From: Bacillota bacterium | Lineage (GTDB): Bacteria > Bacillota > Limnochordia > Darwinibacteriales > Darwinibacteriaceae | DNA: 56,662 nt | Direction: 5' to 3' | Assembly (NCBI GenBank): GCA_012840725.1 | Contig: DURQ01000055.1 | Location: 1 to 56,662 of the forward strand | Translations under genes and position numbers: made by a program | Notes under the pieces: model-generated | Seen by the model: the letters and a program-made list of their open reading frames with translations, nothing else | What the model was told of the DNA's origin: nothing | Databases searched by the model: none | In this document: positions 26,138 through 35,051 of the stretch, one piece after another | Numbering within the stretch: position 1 is the stretch's first letter | How the letters are laid out: each line of letters starts with the position of its first letter

Positions 26138-27424
26138 GTGCAGTTTACACTAGGCAGCATCTTTATCAAGGACGTGCAGTTCGGGCCGCGCACTGAAGTC
26201 GCTGGTGGAACCCTGTTCGTGAACAAGGGCGAGCTGGAGGAACTTTTGATGCAGGACGAGCATCTGCAGTCGGTCACGCTGGAGATCGCCCATCCAGGGG
26301 ATTCCATCCGCATCATGCCGGTGAAGGACGTGATCGAACCCCGGGTGAAACCGGAGCTGGACAGCGGCATCTTCCCAGGGATGGTCAGCAAAATGTTCAC
26401 CGCTGGCGTGGGGCGTACCCATGTGCTCAAAGGATCCGCAGTGGTGACCACCGGCAGGATCGTGGGCTACCAAGAAGGCATCATCGACATGCAGGGGCCA
26501 GGCGCCGAGCTGACTCCCTTTTCGCAGCTGCACAACTTGGTGATCGTGGCAGAACCGGCCGCGGCGATCACACCGCATCAACATGAGGCCGCCCTGCGCA
26601 AGATGGGCCTGCGGGCAGCCAATTACCTCGGCCAGGCAGCGCGCTCTTTGGAACCTGATGAAACAGTCACTTACGAGCTGCTGCCCCTGCACGAGTACCA
26701 CAGGCGCTACCCTGATCTGCCCAAGATCGCCTATGTCTACATGCTCCAGAGCCAGGGCCTGCTCCACGACACCTACTATTACGGGGTCGATGTGAAGAAC
26801 ATGGTGCCCACATTTATGCATCCAACGGAAGTCATGGATGGTGCCATCGTGAGCGGCAACTGCGTTTCTGCCTGCGACAAAAACACAACCTATCACCATC
26901 TGAACAATCCTGTGATCCACGATCTGCTTAAGCGGCACGGGAAGGATCTCTGCTTTGTCGGCTGCGTCATCACTAACGAAAACGTGACACTCCTCGACAA
27001 ACAGCGTTCAAGCGACCTCACGGCTAAGCTGGTTGAGTACTTGGGCGTCGATGGTGTGATCATCAGCGAAGAAGGCTTCGGCAATCCAGATACAGACTTG
27101 ATCATGAACTGCACAAAAATCGAGCGGAAGGGCATCAAGACGGTCCTGATCACTGACGAGTACGCCGGAAGGGACGGCACGTCCCAATCCCTGGCAGATG
27201 CCAGCCCCTTGGCTGACGCCATCGTCAGCGCAGGCAATGCCAATGCCCTGATCACACTGCCGCCCATGGAAAGGGTTATCGGCAGTCTGGAACCTGCCGA
27301 AGTAATTGCGGGGGGCTTTAAGGGCAACCGCAACGCCGACGGTTCCCTCACTGTCGAACTGCAGGCTATCATTGGGGCAACAAACGAGCTGGGCTTCAAC
27401 AGACTGACAGCTCGCGAATACTAG
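26138..27424 (+). CDS. grdE: Glycine reductase proprotein GrdE (protein B alpha/beta subunits)
   Basis: This 428-residue proprotein of glycine reductase protein B cleaves itself before Cys242 in the sequence VSGNCVSACDKN to give two subunits, the new N-terminus becoming the pyruvoyl group that binds glycine as a Schiff base. The N- and C-terminal parts match the family throughout (KDVIEPRVKPELDSG, PTFMHPTEVMDGAI, GFNRLTAREY). Start is GTG 26138 after GGGAGGTGA. It follows trxA and precedes grdA by 28 bases, the standard operon order. Confidence 0.95.
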   Translation: MQFTLGSIFIKDVQFGPRTEVAGGTLFVNKGELEELLMQDEHLQSVTLEIAHPGDSIRIMPVKDVIEPRVKPELDSGIFPGMVSKMFTAGVGRTHVLKGSAVVTTGRIVGYQEGIIDMQGPGAELTPFSQLHNLVIVAEPAAAITPHQHEAALRKMGLRAANYLGQAARSLEPDETVTYELLPLHEYHRRYPDLPKIAYVYMLQSQGLLHDTYYYGVDVKNMVPTFMHPTEVMDGAIVSGNCVSACDKNTTYHHLNNPVIHDLLKRHGKDLCFVGCVITNENVTLLDKQRSSDLTAKLVEYLGVDGVIISEEGFGNPDTDLIMNCTKIERKGIKTVLITDEYAGRDGTSQSLADASPLADAIVSAGNANALITLPPMERVIGSLEPAEVIAGGFKGNRNADGSLTVELQAIIGATNELGFNRLTAREY

Positions 27425-27452
27425 ATAACGAACGAAGGAGGAACAAGTGGTC

Positions 27453-27914
27453 ATGGTCAATCTAGAAGGCAAGTATGTGGCCATCATTGGTGACCGCGAT
27501 GGCATCCCCGGGCCGGCCATTGAAGAGTGCCTGAAACACACCGGGGCTATCATCGGCTTTTCCACCACCGAGTGCTTTGTCTGAACGGCCGCCGGTGCAA
27601 TGGACATGGAGAACCAGACTCGCGTGCTCGAGCTGGCAGAAAAGTATGGTAAGGACAACGTCGTTGTGATCCTGGGCGGAGCCGAGGCCGAAGCCTCCGG
27701 CCTAGCCGCCGAAACGGTTACAACTGGCGATCCTACCTTCGCCGGTCCATTGACAGGAGTTCAGTTGGAACTCCCCGTATACCATATCTTTGAACTCAAG
27801 GACATTATCCCGGAAGATGTCTGGGACGAGCAGATCAGCATGATGGAAATGGTCCTGGACGTTGACGCCATCGTCAAGGAGGTTGCCACCTACCGCGAAC
27901 GGATTGGGGGGTAG
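27453..27914 (+). CDS. grdA: Glycine reductase selenoprotein A (UGA = selenocysteine)
   Basis: Read through the in-frame TGA at 27582-27584, the frame from ATG 27453 gives the full 153-residue GrdA. The selenocysteine is residue 44 in the redox motif ECFVUTAAGAMD, exactly where the family has it. The N-terminus [18 protein letters not shown] is diagnostic. Protein A carries the carboxymethyl group from protein B to protein C as a Se-carboxymethyl-selenocysteine. AAGGAGG (27435-27441) lies 11 bases upstream of the ATG; an in-frame GTG at 27447 is an alternative. A naive gene finder would split or miss it. A SECIS hairpin should follow the TGA; I have not folded it. Confidence 0.97.
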
Positions 27915-27917
27915 AAT

Positions 27918-29225
27918 TTGGAACAAAAGCGCGTAGTCGTCTATCTTAACCAGTTCTTCGGGCAGATCGGCGGCGAAGACAAAGCTGATACCCCACCCCA
28001 GAGTACAGACAAGCCCGTGGGGCCGGCTGTCGGTTTGTCCGCCCTGCTCCCAAAAAACTGCACCATCGTGCGCACAATCATCTGCGGTGACGGGTACTTC
28101 AACGAAAACTTGGAGGAAGCCAGCGCAGCCGTGCGCCAGATGCTGAAGGAGCTCTCCCCCGATGTGGTCGTGGCTGGCCCAGCCTTCAACGCCGGCCGTT
28201 ACGGCATGGCCTGCGGCATGGTAGGGAAGATCGCTTTTGAGCTGGGTATCCCGGCTGTATCCGGTATGTACCCGGAAAACCCCGGGGTCGAAACGTACAG
28301 GCCGTATCTGTACATCATCGAAACGGGCAACTCGGCTGCCAGCATGCGTACTGCCCTGCCGGCCATGGCTAAGCTCGCCGGCAAGCTCGCCAATGGCGAG
28401 CCCATAGGGGCCCCAGCGGAAGAGGGCTACCTCAGCCGGGGCATCCGCAGAAACCTCTTCGCAGAGAAACGGGGTTCGGATCGGGCCATTGACATGCTGC
28501 TCCAGAAGATCAAAAGGGAAGACTTCACAACAGAGTACCCTGTTCCCCACTTCGACCGAGTCGAGCCAGCAGCCGCCATCACCGACCTGAGCCAGGCCAC
28601 CATCGCGCTGGTTACCAGCGGCGGCATAGTGCCCAAAGGGAATCCCGACCGCATAGAGGCATCGAGTGCCTCCCGCTACGGCCGCTACAGCATTGACGGA
28701 ATCGATTCGCTGACACCAGAAGCCTTCCAGACGGCACATGGCGGCTACGATCCAGTCTATGCCAACGAGAACCCTAACCGGGTGGTTCCCGTCGATGCCC
28801 TGCGCGAGCTGGAGCGGGAAGGCAGGATCGGCAAGCTCTTCCCCTACTTCTACGCCACAGTGGGCAACGGCACATCCGTGGCCAACGCACGTGCGTATGC
28901 TCAAGAGATCGCCGCCGAACTGGTGAACGAAGGGGTGCAGGCAGTCATCCTCACCAGCACCTGAGGGACCTGCACTCGTTGCGGCGCAACGATGGTAAAG
29001 GAAATCGAACGTAAGGGCATCGCGGTTGTACACGTGTGCACGGTAACGCCGATTTCGCTCACGGTGGGAGCTAACCGCATCGTTCCTGCGGTGGCCATTC
29101 CCCATCCTTTTGGGAACCCGAAACTGAGCCCGCAGGAAGAGTTCAGTCTGAGGAAGAAACTGGTGGAGAGGGCCCTGCAGGCCTTAGCCACACCCGTTTC
29201 TGACCAGCACGTGTTTGAGAACTAA
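27918..29225 (+). CDS. grdB: Glycine reductase selenoprotein B gamma subunit (UGA = selenocysteine)
   Basis: Read through the in-frame TGA at 28962-28964, the frame from TTG 27918 gives a GrdB of 435 residues, normal for the family. Selenocysteine 349 lies in the motif TSTUGTCTRCGATMVKEIER, identical in layout to known GrdB proteins. The N-terminal region (VYLNQFFGQIGGEDKAD, VVVAGPAFNAGRYGMACG) is also diagnostic. This subunit attacks the glycine Schiff base. It starts three bases after the grdA stop, with GGGGGG 6 bases upstream of TTG. An open frame seen at 28992-29225 is simply its C-terminal part. Confidence 0.97.
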
Positions 29226-29227
29226 CA

Positions 29228-29255
29228 AGGGGTCCCGCAAACGGGGCCCCTTTTT
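29228..29255 (+). terminator. Intrinsic terminator between grdB and grdCD
   Basis: AGGGGTCCCG (29228-29237) and CGGGGCCCCT (29242-29251) pair over 10 positions around a CAAA loop and are followed by TTTTT. It sits inside the operon, 3 bases after the grdB stop, and would reduce transcription of grdCD relative to grdEAB. Confidence 0.88.
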
Positions 29256-29275
29256 ACCCTTTGGAGGTGAGTTGT

Positions 29276-31789
29276 TTGACCAACCCAGTCGTGAAAGCAG
29301 CCAGCTACTGCCTTTTCCACGCACCGGATATGGTCCTGACCCACGGCACTACCCTGATGATTGAGCGGGACAAACATCCCGACTCGCCTCTGCTGGCCGC
29401 TGCTAAAGAGGCTCTGCGTCCCTTTGATCAGGTAGTCGCCTATCCGCCGAACCAGGTGTATATCGGCAACCTCTCCCCTGAAGAGCTGGCAGAACTGCCC
29501 CAGCCCTGGTACGAAAACCAGGTGGAAGCCCGAAGGCAGGGGCGCTTCGGTGAGATCTTCCCCCAAGATGAACTCATCGCCATGATGAAGATCGCAGACA
29601 GCTTCAGCCTTGTGATCCTTGAAGAGGGTTTCGCTCACAGCATGGTCGAGAAACTGGCGACCCATCCCCTCTTTACCGAGCAGGATCTCGCGAACCTGCG
29701 GAAGGCTGAGCCCCTGCCGGCCATCAACGAACTGCTGGAGAAGGGAATCGCCGTTCCCCTCGAGTTTGAGGGAAAAGTTGTCGGCTGCGTCAAGCAGGCC
29801 CACGAATGGGATGTAAACCTCAGGGCCGATGTTATGTTTGAAAACCTTGCGTCGAAAGCAACCGGCGCCTGGGCACTCAGGCACCTGCTCTGGAGCAGCG
29901 GCCTTGAGCCGGGGCTTGTGGAATACATCATAGATACTTCAGAAGAGGCCTGCGGAGATATGAACCAGCGGGGCGGCGGCAACTTCGCGAAGGCGATTGG
30001 CGAGGTCTGCGGCTGCAGCAGTGCAACGGGTTCAGATACCCGGTCCTTCTGCGCTGGCCCTGCCCACGGCATAGTGCAGGCCGCTGCTTTGGTGCGGTCG
30101 GGAATATACAAGAACGTGGTAGTACTGGGCGGCGGTGCTGTGGCGAAACTCGGCATGAACTCCCGTGACCACGTGAAAAAGGGCGTACCGGTCCTGGAAG
30201 ATGTGCTGGGAGCGTTCGCCGTGCTGATCAGCGTTGATGATGGCAAGAGTCCGATCATCCGAACTGATGTCATCGGACGGCACCGCATCGGCACCGGCTC
30301 TTCGCCCCAGGCAGTGGTCACCGCCCTGGTGACAGACCCACTGAGCGCTGCCGGCCTGTCCATCACTGATGTAGATAAGTACAGCGTGGAGATGCAGAAC
30401 CCGGAAATCACCACGCCTGCTGGAGCTGGCGATGTGCCTTTGGCGAACTACAAGATGATCGGCGCCCTTGGCGTCAAGCAGGGCGCGATCGCCCGCACTG
30501 AGCTGGACAGCTTCGTTCAGAAGCACGGGCTCAAAGGCTGGGCTCCAACCCAGGGCCATATTCCCTCTGGCGTTCCCTACCTGGGCTTCGCCCGTGAAGG
30601 CATCCTCAGCGGGAAGCTTAAGCGGGCGATGATCGTAGGCAAGGGCAGCCTTTTCCTGGGACGATTGACCAACCTCTTCGACGGTGTCTCCTTCCTCGTT
30701 GAGGCAAATCCAGGCAGGAGCGCCTCCGCCTCCCCCGAACCAGAAGCAGCGGTCACGGTGGGCATCACCCTGCTCGGCAGCGAACACGGCCTGGAAGAGG
30801 TGCTCAGGGGAGCAGAGCTTGCCCAAAAACGCGGCCGCAACCTCAAGGTGGTAGCCATCGGTCCGAGATGCAGCACATCCCTTGAAGTGGTAGAGGCCAA
30901 CAGCGAAGAAGACCAGCACAGGATCATGGAAGAACTTCTCAAGACCGGGAAGATCCAGGCCTGTGTAACCATGCATTACAACTTCCCGCTTGGCGTGACC
31001 ACCATCGGCCGGGTTGTGGCTCCAGCCAGCGGAAGAGAGATGCTCATCGCCTCCACAACGGGAATGTCGGCAGGCAGCCGCACGAAGGCCATGCAGCTGA
31101 ACGCGATCCTCGGCATTGCCACAGCGAAAGCTCTTGGGATCGAACGCCCCACAGTGGGCATTCTGAACGTGGACGGAGCCCTCACCACCGAGCGTTCCCT
31201 ACGGGAGCTGGAAAAGGAAGGCTACACCATCAACTGGGCAAAATCCAGCCGTGCCGACGGGCAGGCGATCATGCGGGGTAACGATGTGCTGGCTGGTTCC
31301 TGCGATGTCCTGGTAACCGATTCGCTAACCGGAAACATCTTGGTAAAGATGCTTTCTGCCCTGAACACAGGCGGCGGTATCGAATCAAGCGGCTGGGGAT
31401 ACGGCCCGGGAGTTGGCGCAGGGTATGAGTGGATCATCGGCATCGTCTCCCGCGCCTCTGGAGCCCCGGTCATCGCCGGAGCGATCGAGTTCGCGGCTGA
31501 GATGGCGAAGGCACAGCTGCCCAAGATCGCAGCTGAGGAGCTGGCTAAGGCGGGGCTAATGGAGCAGGACAGCGCCGATGTGGTGCGGAAGCCGCCCTCC
31601 AAGGTTGTAGATCAGGAAATCCCGGGCATCGATGTTCTGGAGATCGAAAGCGCCACCGAAGCCCTCTGGCAGGCGGGCCTCTACGCTGAAGCCGGCATGG
31701 GCTGCACCGGACCGGTGATCATGGTTGCCGCAGAAGACCTGGAAGCGGCTAAGCAGAAACTGGCTGAGCTTGGTTTTCTGAATGTCTAG
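29276..31789 (+). CDS. grdCD: Fused glycine reductase protein C subunits (GrdC-GrdD)
   Basis: One uninterrupted 837-residue frame contains both subunits of protein C, which are separate genes in the well-known clostridial operons. Residues 1 to about 477 are GrdC, a ketoacyl-synthase-III-like acyltransferase (FHAPDMVLTHGTT, GDMNQRGGGNFAKAIGEV, EMQNPEITTPAGAGDVP). A linker rich in Ser, Ala, Pro and Glu (about 478-492) leads into GrdD, a PlsX-like domain (ITLLGSEHGLEEVLRGAELAQ, TTGMSAGSRTKAMQLN, MGCTGPVIMV). Protein C converts the carboxymethyl-Se intermediate and phosphate to acetyl-phosphate. TTG 29276 is fixed by GGAGGTGA 5 bases upstream. Confidence 0.94.
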   Translation: MTNPVVKAASYCLFHAPDMVLTHGTTLMIERDKHPDSPLLAAAKEALRPFDQVVAYPPNQVYIGNLSPEELAELPQPWYENQVEARRQGRFGEIFPQDELIAMMKIADSFSLVILEEGFAHSMVEKLATHPLFTEQDLANLRKAEPLPAINELLEKGIAVPLEFEGKVVGCVKQAHEWDVNLRADVMFENLASKATGAWALRHLLWSSGLEPGLVEYIIDTSEEACGDMNQRGGGNFAKAIGEVCGCSSATGSDTRSFCAGPAHGIVQAAALVRSGIYKNVVVLGGGAVAKLGMNSRDHVKKGVPVLEDVLGAFAVLISVDDGKSPIIRTDVIGRHRIGTGSSPQAVVTALVTDPLSAAGLSITDVDKYSVEMQNPEITTPAGAGDVPLANYKMIGALGVKQGAIARTELDSFVQKHGLKGWAPTQGHIPSGVPYLGFAREGILSGKLKRAMIVGKGSLFLGRLTNLFDGVSFLVEANPGRSASASPEPEAAVTVGITLLGSEHGLEEVLRGAELAQKRGRNLKVVAIGPRCSTSLEVVEANSEEDQHRIMEELLKTGKIQACVTMHYNFPLGVTTIGRVVAPASGREMLIASTTGMSAGSRTKAMQLNAILGIATAKALGIERPTVGILNVDGALTTERSLRELEKEGYTINWAKSSRADGQAIMRGNDVLAGSCDVLVTDSLTGNILVKMLSALNTGGGIESSGWGYGPGVGAGYEWIIGIVSRASGAPVIAGAIEFAAEMAKAQLPKIAAEELAKAGLMEQDSADVVRKPPSKVVDQEIPGIDVLEIESATEALWQAGLYAEAGMGCTGPVIMVAAEDLEAAKQKLAELGFLNV

Positions 31790-31804
31790 ATCATCTAGAT
31801 CAAA

Positions 31805-31840
31805 AAGAAGGAACGCGGCGCTTCGCGTTCCTTCTTCGCT
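31805..31840 (+). terminator. Intrinsic terminator of the glycine reductase operon
   Basis: AAGAAGGAACGCG (31805-31817) and CGCGTTCCTTCTT (31824-31836) form a 13-base-pair stem with a 6-base loop, followed by TCGCTTT. It is symmetric enough to stop the convergent minus-strand operon too. Confidence 0.85.
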
Positions 31841-31848
31841 TTATACCC

Positions 31849-32658
31849 TTAACGTTCGAGATTCACGGTCACAGAGCCGAAAGTGGATCTGATGGCCACT
31901 GGGTGCCGTCCTGCGCCGGTGCTTCCCGCGGCTGTGATCATATCGCGCTGGGCCTGCCTTTCAACGGGAGCATCACCCGACAGAGTTCCATTGCTCACCT
32001 CGATCTGAAAGTCATAACCGCCGTCGATCGCCAGAAGCTGCACCGTGCTTGTGGCAAAAGCGTCGTCCAAGGTGAGCGGGCCAGCTATTTCCTCCAGTTT
32101 GAGATTGCCAAACTGGTTGTCCACGGAAAGCGATCCCGCGAGTCCGCGCACCTCCACACTGCAGAACCTGGTGACCAGCCGCAGATAACCGACGAAGTCC
32201 TCTATCTCAACCTTTCCGTGACTGTACTGAACGGCCACTTCCATACCCGCTGGCACCTCAACCTGGTAACCCACACCCACCTGGTCGGGCAGCATGCCGT
32301 CGGAAACAGCCAGTCCGTAACTGATCTCCGAGTCCGTTACCGTCTCTACTACCTGAACCCTTTCCAAGTCCTCCTCAGTCTGTGCGAGAACTGCGGCCGA
32401 CACCACTAACTCTTCTCCAGTGCCCGACTTGATCTGGACAGTGCCGTAGCTCCCGTCGAGCACCAAAGAAACCAGTCCTCCCTGGGGCCGGCTGAACCGC
32501 TGAGTCTTGCTTGCTTGAGATTCGATGGGCAGGCGGGGCCTGACATCAAAACGAACCGAGGACTGCTCCTGTCCGAGTTGCGGCCCACAGCGCAGATCCA
32601 GGATGAAGAGAAGCGAAACCAGAGCCAAAGTCACTAACGCAATGCGGCGAATTCTCAC
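31849..32658 (-). CDS. DUF4097 (putative adhesin) domain protein, membrane-anchored
   Basis: The 269-residue protein has one N-terminal hydrophobic segment (IALVTLALVSLLFILDL) and then a repeating beta-strand region in which short motifs such as GTVQIKSGTG, GKVEIEDFVG, CSVEVRGLAG and GNLKLEEIAG recur about every 20-25 residues. This right-handed beta-helix-like pattern is typical of DUF4097. The function is unknown; relatives often follow GntR/ABC or PspC-type envelope-stress genes. Here it is the last gene of the GntR-ABC-BsuPI operon. Confidence 0.75.
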   Translation of the reverse strand: MRIRRIALVTLALVSLLFILDLRCGPQLGQEQSSVRFDVRPRLPIESQASKTQRFSRPQGGLVSLVLDGSYGTVQIKSGTGEELVVSAAVLAQTEEDLERVQVVETVTDSEISYGLAVSDGMLPDQVGVGYQVEVPAGMEVAVQYSHGKVEIEDFVGYLRLVTRFCSVEVRGLAGSLSVDNQFGNLKLEEIAGPLTLDDAFATSTVQLLAIDGGYDFQIEVSNGTLSGDAPVERQAQRDMITAAGSTGAGRHPVAIRSTFGSVTVNLER

Positions 32659-32683
32659 TGCCCATCCCCCTCAACTTGAGCCC

Positions 32684-33139
32684 TCAAAGCTCAAACTCCA
32701 CTGAAGTGGACAGCTGCTCGGAATCGAGCGGCCCGTCCATCACCCGTGCCAAGACGGTAATCTCCGCCTGGAACCTGCCGGGCGCCACCGGCCGGCCATC
32801 TTTATCCTTGAGGTCCCAGACATCTGACCAAGTCAAGGACGCGCCGGGCGGCAGTTCTTCGTAAATTAGGGCCATGGTGAAGAGCCTACCATCTGAGAAG
32901 CGGTAGACTTCCGTACCCTCCGCGTCTTTCACCACCAGCTCAAACTGCTGCCCCGAACTAAAGACCAAGTGAGCTGCCGTATCAAAGACGTTGGTCAACG
33001 AAAACGTGAACTTCGCTTGATCCTGGGTAAGCTCTATCCCGGCCTGCAAAACCTGCTCATCACCTTTCTGCTGAACGTGGACGGCGGCCAGCGCTGCAGT
33101 CAGCACCAAGGCCACCAGAAGAATCCTCCCCCACGACAT
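32684..33139 (-). CDS. BsuPI-related putative proteinase inhibitor, exported
   Basis: The 151-residue protein begins with a signal anchor or signal peptide (WGRILLVALVLTAALAAV). The rest is a beta-sandwich matching BsuPI, the intracellular proteinase inhibitor family: FSLTNVFDTAAHLVFSSGQQFELVVKD and YRFSDGRLFTMA, then an ELPPGASLTWSDVWDLKD stretch. In this form it is probably exported, so it may act as an extracytoplasmic binding domain rather than as an inhibitor of a cytosolic protease. ATG 33139 follows GAGGGGTGA by 5 bases. It lies within the GntR-ABC operon. Confidence 0.78.
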   Translation of the reverse strand: MSWGRILLVALVLTAALAAVHVQQKGDEQVLQAGIELTQDQAKFTFSLTNVFDTAAHLVFSSGQQFELVVKDAEGTEVYRFSDGRLFTMALIYEELPPGASLTWSDVWDLKDKDGRPVAPGRFQAEITVLARVMDGPLDSEQLSTSVEFEL

Positions 33140-33151
33140 CTTTTTCACCCC

Positions 33152-33940
33152 TCAGTCATTTACTTCCACACAGCGCTCAAAGAGGACACCTGTGAGCGCA
33201 AAGATCCCTATGGTAGCTAACCAGAAGCCCACTTGGCCAGCGGGATGTACTTCCAAGATGATCTGAGTCTCGAGTTCATCGAGGCGCATGAGTTCGTGAA
33301 GGCGCAGTACGGGCAGCCATCTGAACAGGGGCTGAAGCAGCTCCGCCAGCCGGCTCGTGAACCAAACTGCCAGAATCCACACCCAGAGTGTCACAATCCC
33401 CTGGACCCGGCCCACCATCTTGCCCACCACCACCGCCAACTGAGTCTGCACTGCCAAAGCAGTAAAGAGCAGAAGCCCGCCCAAGTACAGCCAGAAGATG
33501 TTGAGAGCCACCCAAGACGGTCCGGGAAGAGCGGTGCCCATATTCAGAACCCCGCCAAAGAGCAGGAGAGCTCCTCCCGTAGCAACGGCAAACAGGACAG
33601 TGTATTCCATACAGAGGCTGACCAGTTTCGCCAGCATGATCTGCCAGCCCGGAACAGGCAGAGCGAGAAGAGTGTAGATGGTATCGTCACGCCACTCCAA
33701 GCGCAGGGTCTGCACGCTGCGCCAGATCAGCCACAGAGGAAAGAAGGTCACTGGAACGGCCAGCGCAAGCACAAGGTAAATCGATGGCCAGTAGCTCTCT
33801 GCTGTCTCCACCACTGCGGGAGCATTCACCAAGCGCAGGCGTGCCCAAACCATCAGGGCCAGGGTGATGCCGGAAAGGAGCAGAACCGGGAGCCGTCCGG
33901 TCTCCAGATCTTTGCGCACGAGCTTGAGAAAGCGCTTCAT
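33152..33940 (-). CDS. ABC transporter permease
   Basis: The 262-residue polytopic membrane protein has about six hydrophobic segments and a short basic N-terminus (MKRFLKLVRKDLETGR), typical of ABC-2-like export permeases. I see no family motif finer than that. Its start codon overlaps the stop of the ATPase gene, so the two form one transporter. Relatives paired with YtrA-type GntR regulators respond to cell-envelope antibiotics; the substrate here is unknown. Confidence 0.8.
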   Translation of the reverse strand: MKRFLKLVRKDLETGRLPVLLLSGITLALMVWARLRLVNAPAVVETAESYWPSIYLVLALAVPVTFFPLWLIWRSVQTLRLEWRDDTIYTLLALPVPGWQIMLAKLVSLCMEYTVLFAVATGGALLLFGGVLNMGTALPGPSWVALNIFWLYLGGLLLFTALAVQTQLAVVVGKMVGRVQGIVTLWVWILAVWFTSRLAELLQPLFRWLPVLRLHELMRLDELETQIILEVHPAGQVGFWLATIGIFALTGVLFERCVEVND

Positions 33941-34647
33941 CAGGGGAAAACCTCCTTGAAAAGATCGTTAATCGACCGGCCCCGACTCCTGCGCAGCTCC
34001 TCTGCACTTCCCTGCAGGGCGACCCTGCCTTCAGCCAAGAACACCACTGAGTCGAAGAGCTGCTCCGTGTCGCCCACCGCATGCGTTGAGATGAGCACCG
34101 TCTGTTCTTCACCCTTGAACTCCCTGATGATGCCTTCCACGATGCGGTCCCGCGAAGAAGGGTCAATCCCGCTGAAGGGTTCATCCAAAAGAACCAAAGG
34201 TGCTCTGCGGGCCAAGGCCAGAATGAGTCTCAGCCTAGTCCGCATGCCCTTCGACAGCGAGCTGACTCTGCTCTTCCCGTCGAGGTGCATGAATTCCAGC
34301 AGTTCAAGGGCGGTCTCCGGCTGCCAATCATCGAAAAACGCGGCGGTAAAGTCAAGGACCTGCCCCACGGTCATCCAGCGGTAGAGGGATTCCACCTCGG
34401 GCACGAAAGCGATCTGGGCTTTCGTGCGGCGCGAGGGAGTCTCTCCAAGAATCTGGATCTCTCCTCCATCGGGCTTCACCAGCCCGGCCACGCACTTCAG
34501 AAACGTGGATTTACCGCTGCCATTGGGGCCTAGAAGACCCCAGATCTCACCCCTGGGAAGGGTCATACTGATCCCTTTCAGTGCTTCAACCTGGGAATAT
34601 CTCTTGCGCAGATCGCGCACCACCAAGGCGTGTTCTGCTGTGGTCAT
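33940..34647 (-). CDS. ABC transporter ATP-binding protein
   Basis: The 235-residue ATPase has Walker A GPNGSGKST, Q-loop VPEVESL, signature VSSLSKGMRTRLRLILAL, Walker B LVLLDEPF and the H-loop STHAV. The signature reads LSKGM, a common variant in exporters. It pairs with the permease at 33152, overlaps the GntR gene by four bases (ATGA), and probably exports a lipid-like or antibiotic compound. Confidence 0.95.
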   Translation of the reverse strand: MTTAEHALVVRDLRKRYSQVEALKGISMTLPRGEIWGLLGPNGSGKSTFLKCVAGLVKPDGGEIQILGETPSRRTKAQIAFVPEVESLYRWMTVGQVLDFTAAFFDDWQPETALELLEFMHLDGKSRVSSLSKGMRTRLRLILALARRAPLVLLDEPFSGIDPSSRDRIVEGIIREFKGEEQTVLISTHAVGDTEQLFDSVVFLAEGRVALQGSAEELRRSRGRSINDLFKEVFP

Positions 34648-35042
34648 GACTCCACCCCTTTCCCCGCTGCCGTTTCTGCAAAACCCTTCCTTACAAGCTC
34701 CAATGCCTCTTGGCCGCCCAGCCCAAGGGAACGCATGGCCGCAACGAACTCCGCGACCAAGCTGTCCAAAAGCTCCCGTCTGGTCTCTTCCACAACCCCT
34801 TCGCCGCGGCAGACGAAAGTGCCCTGCCCCCGCAGGGTTTCCACCAGGCCCAGGAGTTCCATCTCCCGGTAAGCCCTCTGTACGGTGTTAGCGTTCACTT
34901 TGAGCTCAGCGGCGAGATCACGCTGGGAAGGCATCCGGTCTCCCGGTTTGAGCTGCCCAATCGCGATTTGGCGTTTAAACTCGCTGATGATCTGCAAGTA
35001 TATTGGTATGGATGTGGAAAAGTCTATATCCAACCGTCCCAC
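34644..35042 (-). CDS. GntR family regulator, YtrA subfamily
   Basis: The 132-residue protein has a GntR winged helix (IPIYLQIISEFKRQIAIGQLKPGDRMPSQRDLA, NANTVQRAYREMELLGLVET) and only a short helical C-terminus, the layout of the YtrA subfamily, which controls adjacent ABC transporters. It is the first gene of a five-gene operon and starts at GTG 35042. Two palindromes just upstream (35052-35082) are probably its own operators. Confidence 0.93.
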   Translation of the reverse strand: MGRLDIDFSTSIPIYLQIISEFKRQIAIGQLKPGDRMPSQRDLAAELKVNANTVQRAYREMELLGLVETLRGQGTFVCRGEGVVEETRRELLDSLVAEFVAAMRSLGLGGQEALELVRKGFAETAAGKGVES

Positions 35043-35051
35043 TCCCTTCCC

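Noticed and set aside
27582-27584. Premature stop in grdA, suggesting a pseudogene
   Set aside because: The TGA is at the conserved selenocysteine position 44 and the downstream frame continues the family sequence; the same holds for grdB at 28962.
27702-29105. Minus-strand open frame of 467 codons across grdA and grdB
   Set aside because: It is a shadow of the GrdB reading, which fits the family from end to end once UGA is read as selenocysteine.
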